This document shows, in pieces, positions 30,431 to 41,947 of a stretch of 64,000 bases of DNA (the stretch's first letter is position 1; every line of letters begins with the position of its first letter). The notes under the pieces were generated by a model, which searched no databases, had not been told where the DNA came from, and saw only the letters and a program-made list of their open reading frames with translations. Both the position numbers and the translations under genes were made by a program. Source of the DNA: Heracleum sosnowskyi (lineage: Eukaryota > Streptophyta > Magnoliopsida > Apiales > Apiaceae); contig CM061238.1 in assembly GCA_030848705.1 (NCBI GenBank), positions 77,214,685-77,278,684 on the forward strand, written 5' to 3'.

Positions 30431-30677
30431 GTTTGTTAGAGAATTACAAGCAAATACCTAGAGGATAACTCAACTAACTAAACAAGTAAAAATAAGACTT
30501 TAAAAGTTAAGTAAATAATAACACAAAGTTCTGGATTACATGAAACATTTTCCAGATTCAAACATTAAAGATAAATACAAGATAGATGTTCCTCTAGACT
30601 GAACATGTGTATACATTGATCCTATCTTGATTTACGTAAGCTCTATACATATAACAGTTACAAAACAGAGCTAGTGA

Positions 30678-33059
30678 TCACAATTCTTGATCACTCATTT
30701 CACCTTCCTCCATTGCATCCAGCAAGTCTTTATCTAGGACACGATCACTTTTAGTAGTAAGATTTGTTGGTCTGACTGGCAAAGTTGTGACTTTCTTCAA
30801 TCTATTCTTCAACTGATGATACCTTTTGATGTTGGCAATACAATAGTCTTGAATGATGTCAGCAACTTCAGTCTTCTCTTCTGAAGCAAATCCAGTAGTC
30901 CTAAACATGTTCTCCAGCTTGATCAGATGCATTGCAGGATAGATCTTTAAAGAAACAGGATCCAATCCACAGGTCTGTAGTGCTCTTCCCTTGTAAAATT
31001 TGACTTCAAATGGAACACTTATAATCTGAGGACTGACCCTTATAGCAAAATCCTTGAGCTCTTCATGCAGCAGCACATTCAGATAAGAATCACCTTTAAC
31101 TCTGCTCATGAGAATCCAAAGCTCTGACAATGATCCACTTGCAAAGCAATCCAGGGAAACATTGATAGTTCCTATGCTTTGACAAGAAACATATATGATC
31201 ATTTCACTTCTCACCCTGTCAAATCCAGTAGTAATCCTTAAGATTTCTTCTTGTAAAGCTTTCATGTACACTGAATTATCTGGATTGACCTTCAAAAATT
31301 TCTGAAGAAGGCTAATGAAATCCTTATCATTGTTTGACCCTTTCTGAGGAAGAGTAAACATCTCTTTAGCTTTAGCCCATTTTTCACCCTTCTTCAGTCT
31401 AATGTCTAGCTTACGGTCTTTGACTTGCAAGCTATGAAGACGTTGTTTTTCTTCATGCTCAGCTTTCTGAAGTTGAAGCTTCTCAGATATAATCTGAGAG
31501 ACCTTGACATTCTCATCCTTCTTCCTCCTTATCTCCTCCTGTTGTTTCTTCAGTTCCTCCTCAAAAGCAGGATCAGGATTGAATAGGTAATCTTGATCAT
31601 CCCATTCTCCATAGTCAGCTTCCTTCTCAATCTCCTCCTCTCCAAAGATGTCTTCATCACCAGATAATTGAAAGTCTTCATCATTAAGTACATCTTGGAA
31701 GTAGAAATCATCTTGAATTAGCTTTCCTTTCCCATTATCCTTCTGAGTACCAGAACCAGAAACTCCTCCTTCATTCTTCTCTCCTTATGCTCCCCCTTGG
31801 TTGAGGAATCCTCTATAGATTTAACTTTATCAGTCTCAGGATCCTCCTTCCTACTTCTTCCTTCTCCTTCTCCTTCTCCTTCTTCATCCTTGCCATCATT
31901 ATCCTCATCATCATCATCACCATCAAAGAATTTCTTCTGTTCAACATTGGGTTGATGTGAGTTCTTGATCATGTTGTAAAGATGTTTCATGCCTTCATTC
32001 GGATGTTGCATCCCTCCTTCAATCCTTGCGAACCTTTCATCATTGAACCACTGATTTTCATCAACAGTCTCCTGAATGTAGTCCACCCGAGTTGAAATGG
32101 AAGCAATCTGCTTGACACTCTCTGTTATCTCAGCATTTGACGTTATAATCTCAGAGATGTCTGAAGCCACTAACACCTGGGACTCCTGAATAGCATTCAT
32201 CTTGGGGAGTAGAGTAGTCTTCAATCCTTCGATTTCATCCTTGATAGTACCCAGCTGATTAGTTACAGAGGTGGAAGAAGAAGACCGTTCAACCACTTGT
32301 ACCTTGAGAATATCTTTTTCAACCTGGGTTTGTTGAAGTTGTTTCTGTAGACCAGCTATTTGAGCCAATAAAGAAGCAGTGTATGTGTCATTGTGTGCAC
32401 TCATCTCAATTTCTCTCGATGGTGTTTCACTCTGCTCACGTGCTTGTGTATCGCTCTGTGTTTGTCTCTCAGATCTTACCACTAGTTGTCTATCTATATT
32501 GGGAGTTGATGTACCTGCAGGAAAAATCACCCTAGCCCCTTCTAGAGAGGTCAGTGGTGGTGCAATGGGAGTTCGCAATTCCCAATCCCTAATGAAATCC
32601 AAATTTGATTGAATTTGAAACTGGATTGCTTCAGTGTTGGATTCACTAGGTTGCCTTCCACTTTCACCAGTATAAACTGCGAGTGGAAAATCCCTTAAGG
32701 GAGCCAGAGATGTTCCCTCTGGGAGGGGAGAAAATGATTCTATTTGAGTTGGCAAAGAATCAAATTTTCCCTCAGATGCCTGTGAAGGCACTTCTACCGT
32801 TACAATGGTAGGCACTGTCTCATGTCCTAAGTGCTCTCCTAGAAAAGTGTCCTGAGTTGCATCTAAAGTTATGTTTTCTCCCATTGTGAGTAACGGGAGT
32901 GTGCTTGACTCGGTACAAGATGCCATGGCCCTATGGCGAACTTCAATAGATTCACCCTGTCGAGAGGATGTCTCCAGAGACTGTGTATTGGCCATTTCAA
33001 AATCCATATCTTGTTGGGAGGATACAGATGGGCTTACAGATATCTCCCTGTATGTTCTT
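30678..33059 (-). pseudogene. Element D extra ORF, C-terminal part
   Basis: Continuation of the D extra ORF on the left of insertion C. From 33059 it reads TYREISVSPSVSSQQDM, then a long acidic, Ser/Thr-rich disordered region, heptad-like helices (LQKQLQQTQVEKDILKVQVV), and an acidic stretch (GDDDDEDNDGKDEEGEGEGE). A one-base frame break lies near 31790. The continuing frame has charged coiled coil (EEELKKQQEEIRRKKDEN), then a better-conserved C-terminal domain starting LQVKDRKLDIRLKKGEKW and ending EEGEMSDQEL at 30678. Function unknown. Not expressed as one protein because of two insertions and two frame breaks. Confidence 0.72.
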
Positions 33060-33555
33060 TGTTAGATATAATTGCTGACGTTTGTTCATCAGTGTTTAAG
33101 TACCAGGTACTCATCAGAGTTTACTAGAAGCCAGTCAGAGTTTGATAAAGTCTGACGGGGTGAAAGTTTGCCAAAGCTGTCGGTGCTAACATTGAAGATT
33201 CTAGAAGCAATATATCTTGAAGATGGAAAGAAGCAAGATATATTGAGACAGACAAGGAAACGGAACAGAAGACAGAAGCAATCCTAATTTGATATGATTT
33301 GTATAGCTAATTTATAGGAATATCAATTAGAGATTGATTCTATGTAGCTGTGTATTATATAAACACAGATAGGTTAACCCTAAAAGGGATGCGAATACTG
33401 AATACATTATTCTTGTAACCTAGCAGCTCTCTGTGATTCTTTAACATCACTTAGAGAAGAGTTATTTAAATAATTCAGTTGTTGATTCATAAACAGTGTT
33501 CTCAATTGTTATTATCATACTTATATTGGTTATATATTGTGTATTCGACCTAACA
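33060..33555 (+). repeat. 5' LTR of element C
   Basis: TGTTAGATATAAT to ..TTCGACCTAACA, 496 bp. TATA-like TATTATATAAAC at about 33353-33364. TCAGAGTTT occurs twice near 33114-33145. Differs from the 3' LTR at about three sites. Shorter than the LTRs of A, B, D and E. Confidence 0.95.
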
Positions 33556-33557
33556 AT

Positions 33558-33569
33558 TGGTATTAGAGC
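33558..33569 (+). other. Primer binding site of element C
   Basis: TGGTATTAGAGC, one mismatch from TGGTATCAGAGC, two bases after the LTR end. Confidence 0.9.
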
Positions 33570-33618
33570 CTAGGCTGATTAATATATACAGTTTATCGAT
33601 CCAAACACAAGTATAATC

Positions 33619-35934
33619 ATGACTAACAACTCTCAGGAAGGTTCAAATGCAGGTTCTAATGTTCAGAAGGTTCAACCTACTTCTGTGAGTCGATATGAGA
33701 CTATCAGGGTTCCAATTCTGAGACCAGTTGAATATCCAATATGGAAGGTGAAGATGACTATGTTTCTGAAAGCCACAGATCCAGAATACCTTGATAGAAT
33801 CAATGATGGTCCTCATATGCCAACTAAATTGTCTCCTGTTATAACTGGTCAAGAACAAAAGATTGTTCCAAAAGAGAAGAAAGATTTGACTCCTGAAGAT
33901 ATCTCATCAATTGCAAAGGATGCAAAGGTTAGACATCTACTCCACAGTGCCTTAGATAATGTCATGTCTAACAGAGTTATTGGCTGCAAAACTGCCAAAG
34001 AAATTTGGGATGCTTTAGAAGTCAGGTGTCAAGGAACAAGTGCTATAAAGAAGAACAGGAAGACTATTCTAACACAGGAGTATGAACACTTTGACTCTAG
34101 ATCTGATGAAAGTTTGACAGATACATATGACAGATTTTGTAAATTGTTGAATGATTTGTCCCTGGTTGATAAAGAATATGAACTTGAAGAGTCAAATCTC
34201 AAGTTTCTTCTATCCCTACCTGAAAGATGGGATTTAAAGGAGACAACAATCAGAGACAATTATGATCTTGCAGATACAGATCTTGATGAAATCTATGGGT
34301 TGCTTAAAACTCATGAACTTGAAATAGAACAGAGAAACAAAAGATCTGGAAAGAAGACAAAATCTGTTGCTCTTAAAGTTGAAGAAAAGCCTGTCAAGAA
34401 GGAATCATCAAGAAAGAAAGCCAAAGGAAAGGCTTTAGTCATTAAATCTGACAGTGAGTCATCAAACTCTGATGATGGCTCAAACACTGATGATGAAGCT
34501 TCTGATTCTGAGGATGATGAAGAAGAGATGATGAGAATGGCTGCTTTAATGGTAAAGACCTTCAAGAAGATGGGATTCAAGAACTTCAAGAAAGGAAAGA
34601 GAAATTTCAGAAAGTCTGATGGAAAATATACCAAGTCTGGAAAGAAAGACAAGTCTGAGATCCAGTGCTACAAGTGTAAAGAGATGGGTCATTATGCTCC
34701 AGAATGCAAGAAAGGAAAATCTGAGAAAGCACTCATCACTAAAGGCAAGGACTGGGCAGACACTTCAGACTCAGATGAGGGAGTCAATTATGCTCTCATG
34801 GCAACTGTTAAAGATGAAGCTGAGTCATCTGGAAACAAGGTACCCCTAACAACTTATGCTTATGATACTGATAATATATCTGAATTAAGAATTTATCTTA
34901 AAAGCATACATGTTAGTTATAGGGATCAGACTTTAGAAAATGAAAGAATCAAATCTGAGAATCTAGGTCTTAAAGAGAGGAATAAATTTCTTGAAGAGAA
35001 ACTTGTTAACATGCAACAAGTTCAAAAGGAGAGAGATGATGCTGTTTATGTTGAACAGGAGTTGCTTAAAAGATATAGGCAAATAGAATCTGAGTTGGAA
35101 AAAGAGAGGAAAGTAATTAAAACTTGGACCAATTCTGGAAAAGACACACATCAGGTTTTTCAGACAGATACTGTAGGTTTAGGTTACTGTGAGGAAGATG
35201 AACTTAGGTTTAAAGATAAAGTTAAAGTGAAACCACAACTTAAACCTGTGAAATTTGTTCCTGAATCCAGTAAGCTAAAGTCTGTAGTTGTGAAAGAAGC
35301 TGTTATGGAGCCAATTGAAACTTGTGAAAAACAGGTTAATATTGGTTCAATAACAGAGAATAAGATTGAGATAGAAGCTGTTAAAGAACCAGTAAAAATC
35401 TGTGATAAACAGGTTAATGTTGGTTTAATGACAGAAAAACAATTCAATCATAAGCTCAAAGAAGTAAAGTCTGTCATGAAACAGAAAGGGTTCAAGAAGA
35501 ACAGGAATGGAAAGATAGGCATAAATAAAAGGAATAATCATTTGCCTACTACTGTTGCTCCAAGAAAAACTTGTTATAACTGTGGAAGTACTAACCATCT
35601 TGCTAGTTTTTGCAAGAAGAACAAAGATATTAATTCTTTACCCTCCAAACCTAGAGTAAAGAATGATTATGTTAGAGTTAGACCACAGACTTTATGCACA
35701 CACTGTGGGAGCACTTGGCATTCCATTTATACTTGTAAGAGTTATCATGCTATTTATCACAACTATTATGAGCTAAAACCTAACTTAAAATGGGTTAGAG
35801 CAAACTCTGCAAGTGTAAAGTCTGACAATGTTAGTTTAAACTCTGTTGATAGTGATTCCGCTGCAAAAGCTAACAATGTTAAGAAAGCCAAAGGATCCAA
35901 GCAAGTCTGGATCCTTAAATCTAACACTCAGTGA
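33619..35934 (+). CDS. gag: Element C Gag, 771 codons, intact
   Basis: ATG at 33619 (MTNNSQEGSNAG), 50 bases after the primer site. The Gag capsid-like region has YPIWKVKMTMFLKATDP and a long helical core (TQEYEHFDSRSDESLTDTYD). An acidic Ser/Asp patch (SDSESSNSDDGSNTDDEASD) precedes knuckle CYKCKEMGHYAPEC at about residue 349. Coiled coil spans about 420-500. Two further CCHC-like knuckles follow near 652 (CYNCGSTNHLASFC) and 693 (CTHCGSTWHSIYTC). C-terminus KQVWILKSNTQ. Three knuckles is one more than in A, B, E and G. Frame open throughout. Confidence 0.93.
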   Translation: MTNNSQEGSNAGSNVQKVQPTSVSRYETIRVPILRPVEYPIWKVKMTMFLKATDPEYLDRINDGPHMPTKLSPVITGQEQKIVPKEKKDLTPEDISSIAKDAKVRHLLHSALDNVMSNRVIGCKTAKEIWDALEVRCQGTSAIKKNRKTILTQEYEHFDSRSDESLTDTYDRFCKLLNDLSLVDKEYELEESNLKFLLSLPERWDLKETTIRDNYDLADTDLDEIYGLLKTHELEIEQRNKRSGKKTKSVALKVEEKPVKKESSRKKAKGKALVIKSDSESSNSDDGSNTDDEASDSEDDEEEMMRMAALMVKTFKKMGFKNFKKGKRNFRKSDGKYTKSGKKDKSEIQCYKCKEMGHYAPECKKGKSEKALITKGKDWADTSDSDEGVNYALMATVKDEAESSGNKVPLTTYAYDTDNISELRIYLKSIHVSYRDQTLENERIKSENLGLKERNKFLEEKLVNMQQVQKERDDAVYVEQELLKRYRQIESELEKERKVIKTWTNSGKDTHQVFQTDTVGLGYCEEDELRFKDKVKVKPQLKPVKFVPESSKLKSVVVKEAVMEPIETCEKQVNIGSITENKIEIEAVKEPVKICDKQVNVGLMTEKQFNHKLKEVKSVMKQKGFKKNRNGKIGINKRNNHLPTTVAPRKTCYNCGSTNHLASFCKKNKDINSLPSKPRVKNDYVRVRPQTLCTHCGSTWHSIYTCKSYHAIYHNYYELKPNLKWVRANSASVKSDNVSLNSVDSDSAAKANNVKKAKGSKQVWILKSNTQ

Positions 35935-35944
35935 TTGTTTGTGA

Positions 35945-38479
35945 TTGCAGGGCATAAAAGAGAGCACTCTTATCTTGGACAGTGGATGCTCAGGACATAT
36001 GACTGGAAATAAAGCCCTGCTATCAGATTTTGAGGAAAAAGCTGGCCCAAAAGTTTCCTATGGAGATGGCAACATAGGACATACTCTGGGATATGGCAAT
36101 ATCAATCTTGGAAGTGTCATCATCAAAAATGTAGCTCTAGTCTCAGGACTCAAGCATAATCTGCTTTCTGTGAGTCAAATCTGTGACAGAGGATACCATG
36201 TAGATTTTCATACTGAACATTGTGAAGTTATTAACAAATCTACAGGGAAAGTTGTTCTAGTTGGACACAGGCACAATAACATCTATGAAGCAAGTTTGGT
36301 AACAAACTCTGAAGGAAAAACTGTGTGTCTATCTGCAAGAATGTCTAGTGAAGAGATTTGGAAATGGCATAAGAAGCTCTCTCACCTAAACTTGAACAAC
36401 ATCAATGAGCTGATTCGAAAAGATCTTGTAAGGGGACTTCCAAAGTCAATACTCAGCTTAGATGGTCTGTGTGATTCTTGTCAAAAGGCCAAGCAAAGGA
36501 AGTCATCTTTCAAGAGTAAATCTGAGTTTTCAGTTGTGGAACCTTACCATCTTCTACATGTTGATCTTTTTGGTCCAGTAAATATAATGTCATTGGGCAG
36601 AAAGAAATATGCTCTAGTCATTGTTGATGAGTACACTAGGTACACATGGGTGTACTTCTTAGCAAAGAAGGATGAAACTACCTCAATTCTAATGGATCAT
36701 GTAAAACTACTGGACAAAGGATCACAGTACAAAGTGAAAATTCTAAGGAGTGATAATGGTACTGAATTCAGAAATTCTGTAATGGAATCTTTCTGCAAGG
36801 AAAGAGGAGTGAAGCAAGAATTTTCTGCACCTGGAACTCCACAGCAAAATGGTGTAGTTGAAAGGAAGAACAGAACCCTAATCGAAGCTGCCAGAACAAT
36901 GCTTGTTGAAGCAAAATTGCCAACTTATTTCTGGGCAGAAGCTGTTCAAACTGCTTGTTTTACTCAAAATGCAACACTGATCAACAAGCATGGGAAAACA
37001 CCATATGAGATGGTGAAGAATAAGAAGCCAAATTTGAAGTATTTTCATATTTTTGGATGCAAGTGCTTTGTGTTGAAAACTCATCCTGAACTGTTCACCA
37101 AGTTTGATTTAAAAGCTGATGAAGGAATTTTTGTTGGATACCCATTGTCAACTAAAGCATTCAGAGTCTACAATATGAGAACTAAAGTGATCATGGAATC
37201 TATACATGTGTCATTTGATGACAAGAAAATAACTGGAATAGAAGATGAAGAATATCATGATCAACTTTGCTTTGAAAATGAAGATCTATACTCTGATGAT
37301 GTAAACTCTGATACAGCAAATCCAACCAACTCTGACAAAGCATACTCTGATCCTCTACTGGTAAACACTGACGAAGTTTCTCTAACAGAACAAAATAGAG
37401 AACCAGTTGAGGGGGAGCGTGAAGAAACTTCAGAAACTTCTCAAAGTAATGACACAAATTCTGAAAGTGAGTCAAATGTAGAATCAAACAGAAACTCTGA
37501 GCCAAACTCTGAAAGTTCAAATACTGAACAGTCCAATTCAGGGGGAGCCTCAGAGAATGCAAATGGTCAAAAAGAAAATCAAGAGAGCACGGATCAAGGG
37601 GGAGGATCTAATAATGATAATAGAAGCCAATTACCTACAGCAAGAAGGTGGACACAAGCCCATACACCTGACTTGATAATTGGAGATCCAGAAGCTAGTA
37701 TAAGAACTAGAAGTGCTACAAATAATGAATGTCTGTTTCATGCATTCTTATCTCAAACAGAGCCCAAGAAAGTGGAAGAAGCTCTTCAAGATGCTAACTG
37801 GATAACAGCAATGCAAGAGGAGTTAAATGAATTTGAGAGGAATGAAGTCTGGACACTTGTACCAAGACCAAATAACAGATCTATTGTTGGTACAAAGTGG
37901 GTTTTCAGAAACAAAACAGACAGTGATGGAGTGATTACAAGGAATAAAGCTAGACTTGTGGCTAAAGGCTATTCACAGCAGGAAGGAATTGACTATGATG
38001 AAACCTTTGCTCCATTTGCAAGATTGGAGGCAATAAGGATTTTTCTGGCCTATGCTGCTCACAAGAAGTTTAAAGTCTTTCAAATGGATGTGAAAAGTGC
38101 TTTTCTCAATGGGAAACTTGAAGAAGAAGTGTTTGTTGAACAACCACCAGGGTTTGTAGATCTCAAACATCCAGATTATGTCTACAGGCTTGATAAGGCA
38201 TTATATGGACTAAAGCAGGCACCAAGAGCATGGTATGAAACTCTGGCTCAATTTCTTTTAGAAAGTGGGTTCACTAGAGGTACAATTGACAAAACCTTGT
38301 TCTATTTTAACTCTGGTGATGACTTGCTGTTAGTTCAAATCTATGTGGATGACATAATTTTTGGGTCTACTAATGACAAACTCTGCAAGAAATTTGCCAA
38401 GCTGATGCAGTCAAGATATCAAACGAGTATGTTATTACTCCTGGTACAGTTCGTACAGCTATGGGATTTCCTGACCTAA
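35945..38479 (+). pseudogene. pol: Element C pol, truncated after RT motif C
   Basis: The frame opens at a TTG (MQGIKES) after TGCAG/GG, 11 bases beyond the gag stop and in the +1 phase. Protease DSGCSGHMTG, GAG-pre-integrase WHKKLSHLN, integrase D (HVDLFGP), D (SDNGTE) and E (NGVVERKN), RT with VFQMDVKSAFLNG and YVDDIIFG. The conserved RT follows to KLMQSRYQ and then changes to unrelated sequence (about 38415-38425), reaching a stop at 38479. RT thumb/connection and RNase H are missing. Protease and integrase look intact. Confidence 0.93.
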
Positions 38480-41400
38480 ATGCTTACACTATTGATGTTG
38501 GTGAGGCTGAATTGATACGGATGATGAGGGAAATTGGCTATGGTGGATCATTGGCAAAGATTGGTCAACTGAAGCGACCGTTCTTGAGGAAAGAGTGGAG
38601 CTTTTTCTTCGACTGCATCACTAGAATGTTCGGAAAGAAGTGCACAAACTGGGATGCCATTCCTACTGAAAGTCTTCAAATTGGGTATTCTCTGATCTAT
38701 GGTACTTCTTTTGATTATGGTAGATTAGTTCTTAGCAATTTGGGTGATAAGATGACAGAAAATAGGGGAGTTGTTTACTTTTCAAGATTTTGTCAACTTT
38801 TATTTACTGCTTGTGTTGCTGGGGTGGAAATTTCTGATGAAGATGTGATTCCTTGTTTTAAATTGCACAAACGTATATTCTCTGATCTTATAAATAAGGA
38901 TGTGAAGAAAGGAAATGTGGGTGATTTGTTGTTACCTGCTTTAGTACAACAGTTTTTGGATGCTTCTATCCAAGCAGAACAACAGCCAGAACCAGTAAAT
39001 ACTGATGCCTCTCCAATTCATCCTATTCGTACTAGTGGCAGAATTAAACATAGGGCTTCTAAGCCTGCAAGGATTATTAAGCCAGCTACTGAAGTTGGAA
39101 TTTCAAAATCTTATGTGCCACACTCTGTTGGTACATCTACAAAGCGCCGGGCAAAGAGACCAAGGTCTACTGATGAAGATGACTCTGAAACTCTACAACA
39201 CAGAAGAAGGAGGCTAGTAGCTAACTATCTTTTTGATGAGTTAGAGACTGAAGCTGTCCAGGATGAAGCTCCTGCAGTTGTTGTTGAGGAGTCTACTGCA
39301 AATGCTGATATTGAGGACAAGGTTTTTCTAAACACTGAAGCTCCTGAAGTTATTGTTCAGGAGGCTACTGAAGATGATGCAGCAGCTACTGAGCCTGAGA
39401 TGGCACAAGTTGATAAAGAGGCTGAAGTTTTTAAGCAAGATAATTTATTTGCTGATTTTGAAATTGAAGCACATCCTAGTATCAGTGTTTGTGATACTGA
39501 GGATGTGGCAGCTGATCAACCCACCCAAATTCTAGATGAGTCTCTTGCAACTCATACAGAGATTCTCTCTGTCAATAATACAATTCCTGAACAGGGTGAG
39601 GAGGTTGATCAGGTAATTGAAGCTGCTGTCAATAACTTGGATGAAGCTACAGCAGAGAAATTGAATGACATTGTTGCAGAGTCTATTCCTGTCGAAACAG
39701 AGGTCCTTGTAAACTCTGACATTCCTGAAATTGCAAAGATAAATGCAAACAATGTAGATGAAGAATTTGTTGAAGCTGTTGCAGAAAATGTTGAAGAAGC
39801 TGCACAGTTAAATACTGAAGCTACTGCAGAAGCTGCAAACTCTGAACATTCTCTTCATGCCAACTCTAACATTAATCTTGAATTTTCAAACTCTGATGAA
39901 TCCATACCTTTTCTAAGGGATCCTACAGTTGAGCATATCAAGGAAAATGTCAATGCCACTGAAGCACATTATAGAGATATGTACTATGCCAACTGGTCAG
40001 GGGCAGATTGTATTTTCTCCAAGCAAAGGACTGCTGATTTTATCGCTCAATCTGCCAAGGAGATCACAAATTCTGAGCTTTTATCACATTTTAAGGCTAC
40101 CATTGTTCAAGTCAAATCATTGCACAATCGCTTTGATGAGACTCACAAGGTAGTTCTTGGATTAAGTAATGATATAGACCTTAAAGAATTAGCTTTGAAG
40201 AAAGACAGAGCTCAGTTTTCATCTTTGATCAAGGATCAAGACACCATCAAGCAGAGGCTAACAAATGTTGAGAGCAATCAGGCTGAACTATCTACTAAGA
40301 TAGATTCTATTGCTGCCTCACTGGAGTTGCTAACATCAGTGCTTATTCCTGATGATGTCAAAAAGGGGGAGAGAGTTTCTAAAGACAAATGCAAAAGGAC
40401 TCCAACCTTAAGACTGAGGGATGATGCAAATGATGGTGGAAGCAGAGGAGCAGAGCAAAGGTCAAAATCTTCTCAAGAGCAAGGGAGACTTAGGTCAAAC
40501 TCTGCTAAACAGACAAACTCTTATATGATAAACTCTGGTGCTACTGGTTCTGGTACTCATGCTCAATCTTCTTCAAGACTTAAGAGTCTAGTGATTTCAG
40601 CTAATCCAACTACTGATGAAGAGATTGCTGCTAAGCTTTTCATGGAAGAACATGGTGGTGAAGCTACAATGGAAGATATAGATGCTGAGATGAAGCTTCT
40701 TGCTGAAGAACACCAGAAAAAGATTGAAGCTGGTACTTATAAGAAGAAATCTGTAAAGGCTCCTAGGTTAAAAGAAAAAGGAATTATTATCAAAGAAAAT
40801 ACTCAACAGAGTATACAATACACAAGGAGGCCTACAGTAAATGTTTCTGGAAAAGGAAAAGGTATACTGGTAGAAGAAGGGCAGTTACCAAAGAAGAATT
40901 ATTCAACCTCTGACGTTGCTCAAGTTGAATCATGGCCAAATAAATCAACCTCTGACGTTGCTCATGTTGATGTTTCTACTAAAGTTGTGACAACCTCTGA
41001 CGTTGCTCAAGTTGTGCAAACTCAATTATCTACACAACTCCAAGGATTCAAAAGACCTATACTGCTTGAAACTCTGAAGCCAGAATCTGTGAATTTTCTT
41101 CAAACCAGAACAGTACTTGGAAAAGAATCTTATGATAAGTCTGGTTTGGGTTCACATAGAGAGAAAAGGATAAATAACAGACCTCTAGATCAAACATCAC
41201 TGGCAGAACCTGGTGTTGGGGTTACTCAAGAAAATCTTGACAAACTAGTGTCTGTTCGGATGATTTACCACAAAGGGTTAAAGAAAGAGTTTCTGTTATA
41301 CTTTATGTCTGATGGAAGAGTATACAGAATAGGAGAAGCTGATGTTCAAATGAAGCTATGGGAAGAGCTTGAGTATGTTCTATATCTTCTCAAAATCAAA

Positions 41401-41802
41401 AATAGAAGTACTCACAATGCTGCTCTAGTTCTAAGAGAAAGGATGCTGAAAACAAAAGCTATGCTTGGAGGAGGTGTTTCTAGTGCATATATTCCTAAGT
41501 ACAGAGATGCTTATGGAAAGATTGTTGAAATGAAGAGAAATAGTGCTAAGTTCAAGACAGCACTGGGTATAAAAGTTTTAGAATTCAACTTAGAGTCTGA
41601 CAAATCTTACTATATTCGGCTAGGGAATGAAATGAGGAAGAACATCATTTATTCTCTGAGAGCTGTTATCTACCAGACTGGAGAAAGTGATCCAGAGCTT
41701 AAGGAATTAAAAGAAATCATGGTAGAAGAGCTAGAAAAGGCTGAAAGGAGGCTTCTCATCGATTATCTCAGGACAGTGCCTGATATTGAAGAGATTAAGT
41801 AA
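38461..41802 (+). CDS. Element C extra ORF, 5'-truncated but long (1,113 codons)
   Basis: Open from upstream (the frame continues back to about 38424 as EYVITPGTVRTAMG), so the ATG at 38461 is internal to the original domain. REWSFFFD-type motif (RKEWSFFFDCITRMF) near residue 44 and VVYFSRFCQLLF near 104 match the N-terminal domain of the B, D and E extra ORFs. A long acidic, Glu/Ala/Val-rich low-complexity region (about 230-480), coiled coil (about 540-640), basic region, and a more ordered C-terminal domain (YRIGEADVQMKLWEELEYVL) ending PDIEEIK. STSDVAQV-type triplet repeat at 40904-41010. The start overlaps the pol tail in another frame. Function unknown; no membrane segment seen. Confidence 0.72.
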   Translation: MGFPDLNAYTIDVGEAELIRMMREIGYGGSLAKIGQLKRPFLRKEWSFFFDCITRMFGKKCTNWDAIPTESLQIGYSLIYGTSFDYGRLVLSNLGDKMTENRGVVYFSRFCQLLFTACVAGVEISDEDVIPCFKLHKRIFSDLINKDVKKGNVGDLLLPALVQQFLDASIQAEQQPEPVNTDASPIHPIRTSGRIKHRASKPARIIKPATEVGISKSYVPHSVGTSTKRRAKRPRSTDEDDSETLQHRRRRLVANYLFDELETEAVQDEAPAVVVEESTANADIEDKVFLNTEAPEVIVQEATEDDAAATEPEMAQVDKEAEVFKQDNLFADFEIEAHPSISVCDTEDVAADQPTQILDESLATHTEILSVNNTIPEQGEEVDQVIEAAVNNLDEATAEKLNDIVAESIPVETEVLVNSDIPEIAKINANNVDEEFVEAVAENVEEAAQLNTEATAEAANSEHSLHANSNINLEFSNSDESIPFLRDPTVEHIKENVNATEAHYRDMYYANWSGADCIFSKQRTADFIAQSAKEITNSELLSHFKATIVQVKSLHNRFDETHKVVLGLSNDIDLKELALKKDRAQFSSLIKDQDTIKQRLTNVESNQAELSTKIDSIAASLELLTSVLIPDDVKKGERVSKDKCKRTPTLRLRDDANDGGSRGAEQRSKSSQEQGRLRSNSAKQTNSYMINSGATGSGTHAQSSSRLKSLVISANPTTDEEIAAKLFMEEHGGEATMEDIDAEMKLLAEEHQKKIEAGTYKKKSVKAPRLKEKGIIIKENTQQSIQYTRRPTVNVSGKGKGILVEEGQLPKKNYSTSDVAQVESWPNKSTSDVAHVDVSTKVVTTSDVAQVVQTQLSTQLQGFKRPILLETLKPESVNFLQTRTVLGKESYDKSGLGSHREKRINNRPLDQTSLAEPGVGVTQENLDKLVSVRMIYHKGLKKEFLLYFMSDGRVYRIGEADVQMKLWEELEYVLYLLKIKNRSTHNAALVLRERMLKTKAMLGGGVSSAYIPKYRDAYGKIVEMKRNSAKFKTALGIKVLEFNLESDKSYYIRLGNEMRKNIIYSLRAVIYQTGESDPELKELKEIMVEELEKAERRLLIDYLRTVPDIEEIK
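40904..41010 (+). repeat. Threefold CCTCTGACGTTGCTCA repeat in the extra ORF
   Basis: Three near-identical copies about 42-44 bases apart encode (S/T)TSDVA(Q/H)V. The core TGACGTT also occurs near the start of both LTRs (GCTGACGTTTG). Confidence 0.85.
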
Positions 41803-41936
41803 AGTCTGACTGTAAGTTTTTATAGTTTTCTGTTCTAAGTTAAAGTTAAACTCTGATTATATTTAAACACTGCATTTGTTATATGTTTTGACATCATCAA
41901 TTATCTATTAACTTGTACATCTTTATTATGCACAAG
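41803..41936 (+). other. 3' untranslated gap of element C
   Basis: Short AT-rich stretch between the extra ORF stop and the polypurine tract; contains AGTCTGACTG and AAACTCTGATT, related to the motif common in C coding sequence. Confidence 0.6.
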
Positions 41937-41947
41937 TTGAGGGAGAT
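41937..41947 (+). other. Polypurine tract of element C
   Basis: TTGAGGGAGAT directly before the TGTTAG of the 3' LTR. Confidence 0.85.

Noticed and set aside
38461..41802. A new pol fusion protein in C
   Set aside because: The pol frame and extra-ORF frame are out of phase at the junction; pol stops at 38479.
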